The notes beneath the pieces were generated by a model. That model ran no database searches, was not told the DNA's origin, and saw only the letters and a program-made list of their open reading frames with translations. A stretch of 11,531 nt of DNA from Bacillota bacterium (GTDB lineage Bacteria > Bacillota > Clostridia > Christensenellales > Pumilibacteraceae): contig WQZE01000022.1 of assembly GCA_009780875.1 (NCBI GenBank), positions 1-11,531 of the forward strand. The letters run 5' to 3'. Of this stretch, positions 7,679-11,531 are shown piece by piece (the first letter of the stretch is position 1; each line of letters starts with the position of its first letter). Position numbers and translations under genes: made by a program.

Positions 7679-9619
7679 TTATATTTTTGAAATCACTGCC
7701 ACATTGGCGTGTTCGTTGCTTGTGATTTGGTACATTTGCCCCACCTTGCTTGCAGGCAACAAGTCATCAATCTTATCTTTTGAAAACACGATGATTTGTG
7801 GGGCATAGTCGGGTATAGTATCCAACACTTTTTGACGATTCTCTGCATCTAGTTTGGAAAACGGACCATCCAGTACCAAGGGATACTCTTTGATTGCATC
7901 CTCTTGCCCACACAACACATCAAAGATGCCACCAATATACGCAAACGACACAACCGCAAACTGTCCCTCACTTTTGTATTCGTCACCGTAGTTGTCAAAA
8001 ACTTTCAACAAGAAATCCTCGCTCATCTCCACATTTCGTTTGGTACGCAACATTGTCTCCAATCTTTTTGCAATAGATTTTTCCATTTGTGCACTATACT
8101 CTTTCGCCAATTTTTGCAGGTCTTGTTCAAAGAACTCTTTGACCTTTGTTATCAACGCAATTTGTTTTTCTATCAAGGCGTTGGCTTGATTGCCTTTGAC
8201 AGCGTTGTCAAAATCTTTTTGCAATTTGTTGGATTTTTGTTGCAAGGCCTGTATCTCTGCGGTTGTTTGCACCAACCTCTGCTGCGTGTATTTTTGGTCT
8301 GTCTCCAAGGATTGTCTGTCATCTACCAACTGCTGTATATCAGGCATGCTTTTGAGACTTTCGTCAATTTCTTGCACGCTTTTGTCCGCTTGGTCTTGTT
8401 GGTTTTTCAGTTCTGTGATGCTTTTCAAATGTCCATTGACATCCCAAGGTGTTCCGTTTTGCAATTCGTTGATTTCTTGCACAAAGGTATCATACACCAC
8501 TTTGAGTGAGAGTGGTGGCAACATAGGCAAGTAGTCTTCCAGTTTTTTGCGTGCAACTTCGTCAATCGTTTGTCCACAAATGCACGCCTGGGTGGCATCC
8601 TGCAAAATCGCATTGACAAGTTCTTTGTTGAGCCCACTTGGCAAAAAGATTTTGTCCAACTTGCCAACAATGGTTTGCTTGGCTTGTCCAAACCTGCTTG
8701 CCACTATCAAAGGACTATACGACATCGTTAATTCTTTGCCAAATCGTTTTTGTGCATCGTCTATTTGTTTTTGCAAAGTTTTGGATTGGCTAGACCATTT
8801 TTGACGGTCTTCTTCGTATGCTTGTCTTGTTTTTGCACCTCCAATTTTCTCGCTCAACGATTTTAGTCGCAAAGCATTGTCATTGCTTTTTTCTTCAAGT
8901 TCTTTTTTGTAGTCAACTTTGCTTTCCAACTCACTCATTGTGTCATCTATCCACCTCGTCAAGTCCTGGGTATCGGGGTTGTCACTCTTGCCTCTTTTGA
9001 GATTGAGTGTCCCAATCACGGACTGCTTGGTAGAAACACTCCCAATATGCTCCACCGCATTTTGATACAAGTTGAGCCCAAAAATGGTGTGCAGTGCTTT
9101 TTGCAATTTTTTGGAAGAATCGTGTCCTTTTTTCATAAGGTCCGTGATCATTCGCTCTCCATCAAAAAAGAAGTATGGAGACAATCCCACGGGCAACATT
9201 TTTTCTATATAATCACTCGTACTGTCTTTGAGTTTGACCCAATCACCGTTGTTGTTTTTGTATTGCAAAAGGACATCTGGTCTCTCTTCTTGGACTCGTG
9301 TGGGAGTTCTTTTGTAAAACTGTGTCCGTTTGAGCACAAACTCTTTGCCATTGTGTTCAAAGGCAATCTCACCCCACACCTCTATTTTGTCACCCACTTG
9401 TGCATTTGTTTCCGATGCAAAGTTGTACAACTTGTCACTACTACTTTCATTAAAATCCACGGTATTGTACAATACCCAACGAAAAAGTTGATGAAGCGTT
9501 GTTTTGCCCACACCATTGTCACCGTACACAATATTGACTTTGCCATCGGTATCAAAGTCCAGACGGCCCTCCTCAGCATAGGTTCTAAAATTTTTATACG
9601 CTATGGTTCTAATCTTCAC
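7679..9619 (-). CDS. DndD-like SMC/RecF-type AAA ATPase (second copy)
   Basis: This 646-residue protein has the same plan as DndD but is clearly a different protein. Motifs are the start YKNF at 8-11, Walker A GDNGVGKT at 33-40, FFFDGE at 150-155, coiled-coil stretches about 225-295 and 400-515, a central CxC motif (C346, C348, in ACICGQ) at the hairpin tip, and C-terminal Walker B LVLDGP with D584 and D-loop SKLD. The expected LSxGQ signature appears as KSEGQ at 549-553. A tip CxC may bind zinc or join two molecules, like the Rad50 hook. The start is a GTG at 9619, overlapping the preceding small gene by 11 nt, so translation is probably coupled. Its neighbours, a helicase-nuclease and small proteins, suggest a DNA-scanning ATPase of the restriction side and not of the modification complex. 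Confidence 0.88.
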   Translation of the reverse strand: MKIRTIAYKNFRTYAEEGRLDFDTDGKVNIVYGDNGVGKTTLHQLFRWVLYNTVDFNESSSDKLYNFASETNAQVGDKIEVWGEIAFEHNGKEFVLKRTQFYKRTPTRVQEERPDVLLQYKNNNGDWVKLKDSTSDYIEKMLPVGLSPYFFFDGERMITDLMKKGHDSSKKLQKALHTIFGLNLYQNAVEHIGSVSTKQSVIGTLNLKRGKSDNPDTQDLTRWIDDTMSELESKVDYKKELEEKSNDNALRLKSLSEKIGGAKTRQAYEEDRQKWSSQSKTLQKQIDDAQKRFGKELTMSYSPLIVASRFGQAKQTIVGKLDKIFLPSGLNKELVNAILQDATQACICGQTIDEVARKKLEDYLPMLPPLSLKVVYDTFVQEINELQNGTPWDVNGHLKSITELKNQQDQADKSVQEIDESLKSMPDIQQLVDDRQSLETDQKYTQQRLVQTTAEIQALQQKSNKLQKDFDNAVKGNQANALIEKQIALITKVKEFFEQDLQKLAKEYSAQMEKSIAKRLETMLRTKRNVEMSEDFLLKVFDNYGDEYKSEGQFAVVSFAYIGGIFDVLCGQEDAIKEYPLVLDGPFSKLDAENRQKVLDTIPDYAPQIIVFSKDKIDDLLPASKVGQMYQITSNEHANVAVISKI

Positions 9620-9761
9620 TCTGCACCACCCTTTCCAACTCTTGTGTGATTTCGTTCACAATTCTACGCTTTGTTTCCGCACTCATTGTCTCACCACTGT
9701 GCTTTTTTTCTATCTCTTTGGTCTTTTCTACCAGAGTTTCAATCATTTCAGTCTCTGTCAT
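9609..9761 (-). CDS. Small charged 50-residue protein
   Basis: A 50-residue ORF starts MTETEMIETLVEKTKEIEKK and ends with VVQSED. It is rich in Glu, Lys and Thr, has no Cys, and looks like one or two amphipathic helices. I recognise no family. It is likely real: a GGAGG site lies 9 nt before the ATG, it overlaps the helicase end by 14 nt and the ATPase start by 11 nt, and without it the helicase and ATPase genes would be separated by 128 nt, unlike the rest of this operon. It may be a subunit or linker bridging the helicase and the ATPase; this is inference. Confidence 0.68.
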   Translation of the reverse strand: MTETEMIETLVEKTKEIEKKHSGETMSAETKRRIVNEITQELERVVQSED

Positions 9762-11531
9762 TTTCAATTTCCTCCAAATCATCCATCTTGTAAGCAATGT
9801 CCTCCGACGCCAAATCATAATAGACCAATTGTTCTTGCAATGTGGGCTGCAACGAATCCCAATTGCTTGCCAGTTTTGCATACTCCAAAAATCTTCTCAA
9901 TTCCATTTTGGCAATCCCTGGTACTCTGGTGGAGGACATCACCATCATATCATATATCTTGGCACTTGTTTTTCCTTTATGTGTACGCAAGATTCGCCCT
10001 CGCCTTTGCACAAACTCTCTCAAATTGTCATTGCTTGACAACAGGAGTGCCGCCTCCATACAAGGTATATTGACACCCTCATCAAGACACCTAATCGCTG
10101 CCAAAGCACTCAAACTGCCTTGCTCAAATCTCTCAATAATATCTTCACGGTCACGCATCGTCTCCTTGGCAGTAAACTGTGCTGGTCTGTACCCCACACG
10201 ATTCAACTGCTCTTTGACAAATTGTATGTGCTTTTGCTCTTGCCCCTGGTCATCAAACAGTGTACCATCTCCGCAATAACACACAAAATTGTGCTTGTGT
10301 TTTGCTTGCAATTGTTTGACAATCTCGGGCAACTTGTCCATCTTTTGTTGCACACCTGCAAGCACCCTCAACCTAGCCCGCCTCAGCGTTGAAAACCTTG
10401 TTTTGTCTATCAGTTTGTCACCCACAAAGCAAGATGCCATCTGCCCAGTCAAGCGGGCAAACTGTGTTTCCTCTGCCTCTGTACAATACACAAAAATTGG
10501 ATGGTATTCATAGGGCACCAAAAATCCTTGTTGGAGTGCTTTTTCTATCCCAAACTCATATACCTTGCCCCCAAAACAGTCCATAAGTTGCTTGCCTGCC
10601 GTATTGTCAATACCGCTATATGGGGTGGCACTCAACCCCAATTGATAGCGGTATTTGGGCAGCACACTCTCTGCTTGACTAGCCCATCTATGTGCCTCAT
10701 CCACTATCAACAATCTGGGCAAAGAGCACTTTGCAAAGGATTGTTCAAATTTGTCTGTCGCAAAAGAATCCATCGTAGAAACCACCCATATCGGCTTTGC
10801 GTCCCCCAAGTTGTGCTCAATCACTTTTTGCCTAATCTCCTTGTCCCAAAACGGGTTGTCTGAGGACACTTGTAAGACCCCAGAATCCAAGACCTTTGCA
10901 ATATCCTTGGCCCATTGTGCGACAAGGTGCTTGTAGGGAGCAATGACCACCACGACTGTGCTCTCTTTTTCTAGCAATTTTTTGGTCGCATAGATGGCAG
11001 TCCAAGTCTTGCCTGTCCCCGTAGCCATCACCCAAAAACCACGATAAGCATTGTCCACCCAAGCACGAATTGCCTCTTGCTGATAGTCCCTTAGTTGTAT
11101 GAGATTGTTTGACTCCCTTGTTACTCCTTGTTTTTTTGCGATGACCTTGACAATAGACGCTTGGATGGCACTCTTAAAGTCATAGGTCTCCACAAAGGGG
11201 CTCTTGCCTTGCCAAAGAGTCTCAAACTCATTGCATTCATCCAAGACCCGTTCACTCTCAGCACTCACCCAACTGCGGAACACTCTCACTTTTTCATAAT
11301 TTTGGCAGTATGCATACTCACTTGCGTTGGCACTCCCCACAAAAACAATCTTGTCTCCTTGCTTGTCCTCTATGATGCCAAACTTGTCGTGATACATCCC
11401 TATGCTTTTTGTGACCAAAATCTTGATATCCAACACACCCACGGAAATCAATTGGGCCAACAACACAAGGCGGTCGCTTTCCAATGTACCCAATCGTGTC
11501 TCCAAGTCGTCTATAAACACTTGTCTTACAA
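9748..11531 (-). CDS. PLD-like nuclease / SF2 DEAH helicase fusion, N-terminus cut by window
   Basis: At least 590 residues are visible and the frame stays open to the right edge. The GTG at 11520 is a possible start, but the nuclease domain would then lack its first half, so the gene most likely begins outside the window. Numbering from 11520: a phospholipase D-like HxK motif (H44, K46) followed by VGSANAS at 61-67; helicase Q-like LRDYQ at 143-147; Walker A ATGTGKT at 166-172; DEAH at 274-277; SAT at 298-300; motif V CLDEGVNIP at 478-486; motif VI QRRGRILR at 505-512. It is therefore an ATP-driven DNA translocase with a probable PLD-type nuclease. As first gene of the visible operon it is the best candidate for the cleaving or blocking engine of a phosphorothioation-linked defence module. 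Its DNA target is not shown by the sequence. Confidence 0.93.
   Translation of the reverse strand, partial: VRQVFIDDLETRLGTLESDRLVLLAQLISVGVLDIKILVTKSIGMYHDKFGIIEDKQGDKIVFVGSANASEYAYCQNYEKVRVFRSWVSAESERVLDECNEFETLWQGKSPFVETYDFKSAIQASIVKVIAKKQGVTRESNNLIQLRDYQQEAIRAWVDNAYRGFWVMATGTGKTWTAIYATKKLLEKESTVVVVIAPYKHLVAQWAKDIAKVLDSGVLQVSSDNPFWDKEIRQKVIEHNLGDAKPIWVVSTMDSFATDKFEQSFAKCSLPRLLIVDEAHRWASQAESVLPKYRYQLGLSATPYSGIDNTAGKQLMDCFGGKVYEFGIEKALQQGFLVPYEYHPIFVYCTEAEETQFARLTGQMASCFVGDKLIDKTRFSTLRRARLRVLAGVQQKMDKLPEIVKQLQAKHKHNFVCYCGDGTLFDDQGQEQKHIQFVKEQLNRVGYRPAQFTAKETMRDREDIIERFEQGSLSALAAIRCLDEGVNIPCMEAALLLSSNDNLREFVQRRGRILRTHKGKTSAKIYDMMVMSSTRVPGIAKMELRRFLEYAKLASNWDSLQPTLQEQLVYYDLASEDIAYKMDDLEEIENDRD
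9771..9775 (-). promoter_or_regulatory. Ribosome binding site of the 50-residue protein gene
   Basis: GGAGG on the minus strand, 9 nt before the ATG at 9761, lies inside the 3' end of the helicase gene. It selects this short start over the in-frame upstream ATG at 9881, which would run deep in antiphase through the helicase gene. Confidence 0.65.

Noticed and set aside
9047..9649. 200-residue plus-strand reading frame
   Set aside because: It runs antisense to the conserved N-terminal ATPase domain of the DndD-like gene, so its openness is explained by that gene.

Overview
The window holds one strand of tightly packed genes, all read right to left (minus strand), and looks like a DNA phosphorothioation (Dnd) defence island. 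The last four genes in transcription order are dndC, dndD, dndE and dndA. Together they are the enzymes that put sulfur into the DNA backbone: a cysteine desulfurase (DndA), an ATP-pyrophosphatase-like Fe-S protein (DndC), an SMC/RecF-type ATPase (DndD) and the small DNA-binding DndE. No dndB regulator gene is present, and none of the usual DndF/G/H restriction proteins is present.

Layout in transcription order: a PLD-nuclease/SF2-helicase fusion whose N-terminus runs off the right edge (9748-11531); a 50-residue charged protein (9609-9761); a second DndD-like ATPase with a mid-coil CxC motif (7679-9619); a 163-residue protein of unknown function (7149-7640); a DUF262-DUF1524 protein with the DGQQR motif, of the GmrSD/SspE type (5141-7129); then dndC (3667-5127), dndD (1737-3695), dndE (1333-1746) and dndA (207-1349). 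The left end (1-149) is non-coding and carries 56-bp tandem repeats with hairpins. No gene-free stretch exceeds 206 bases.

Neighbouring genes overlap by 10-29 nt or are separated by no more than 38 nt, so the whole set is probably one operon whose promoter lies beyond the right edge. Two blocks are joined internally by overlaps (helicase/50-aa/ATPase, and dndCDEA). The 163-aa and DUF262 genes between them stand apart, each with its own ribosome binding site. The likely logic is that DndCDEA marks self DNA with sulfur and the upstream genes sense or act on DNA according to that mark. The C-D-E-A order with several upstream partner genes recalls the archaeal DndCDEA-PbeABCD arrangement, while the DUF262-DUF1524 protein recalls SspE of the single-strand Ssp phosphorothioation system. 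The mixture is the most interesting aspect of the window.

The organism cannot be placed securely. It is bacterial (strong AGGAGG-type ribosome binding sites, GTG starts, operon packing), moderately AT-rich overall, and favours TTG for Leu and CAA for Gln. The DUF262 gene is clearly more AT-rich than the rest, which suggests a mosaic, horizontally acquired island.
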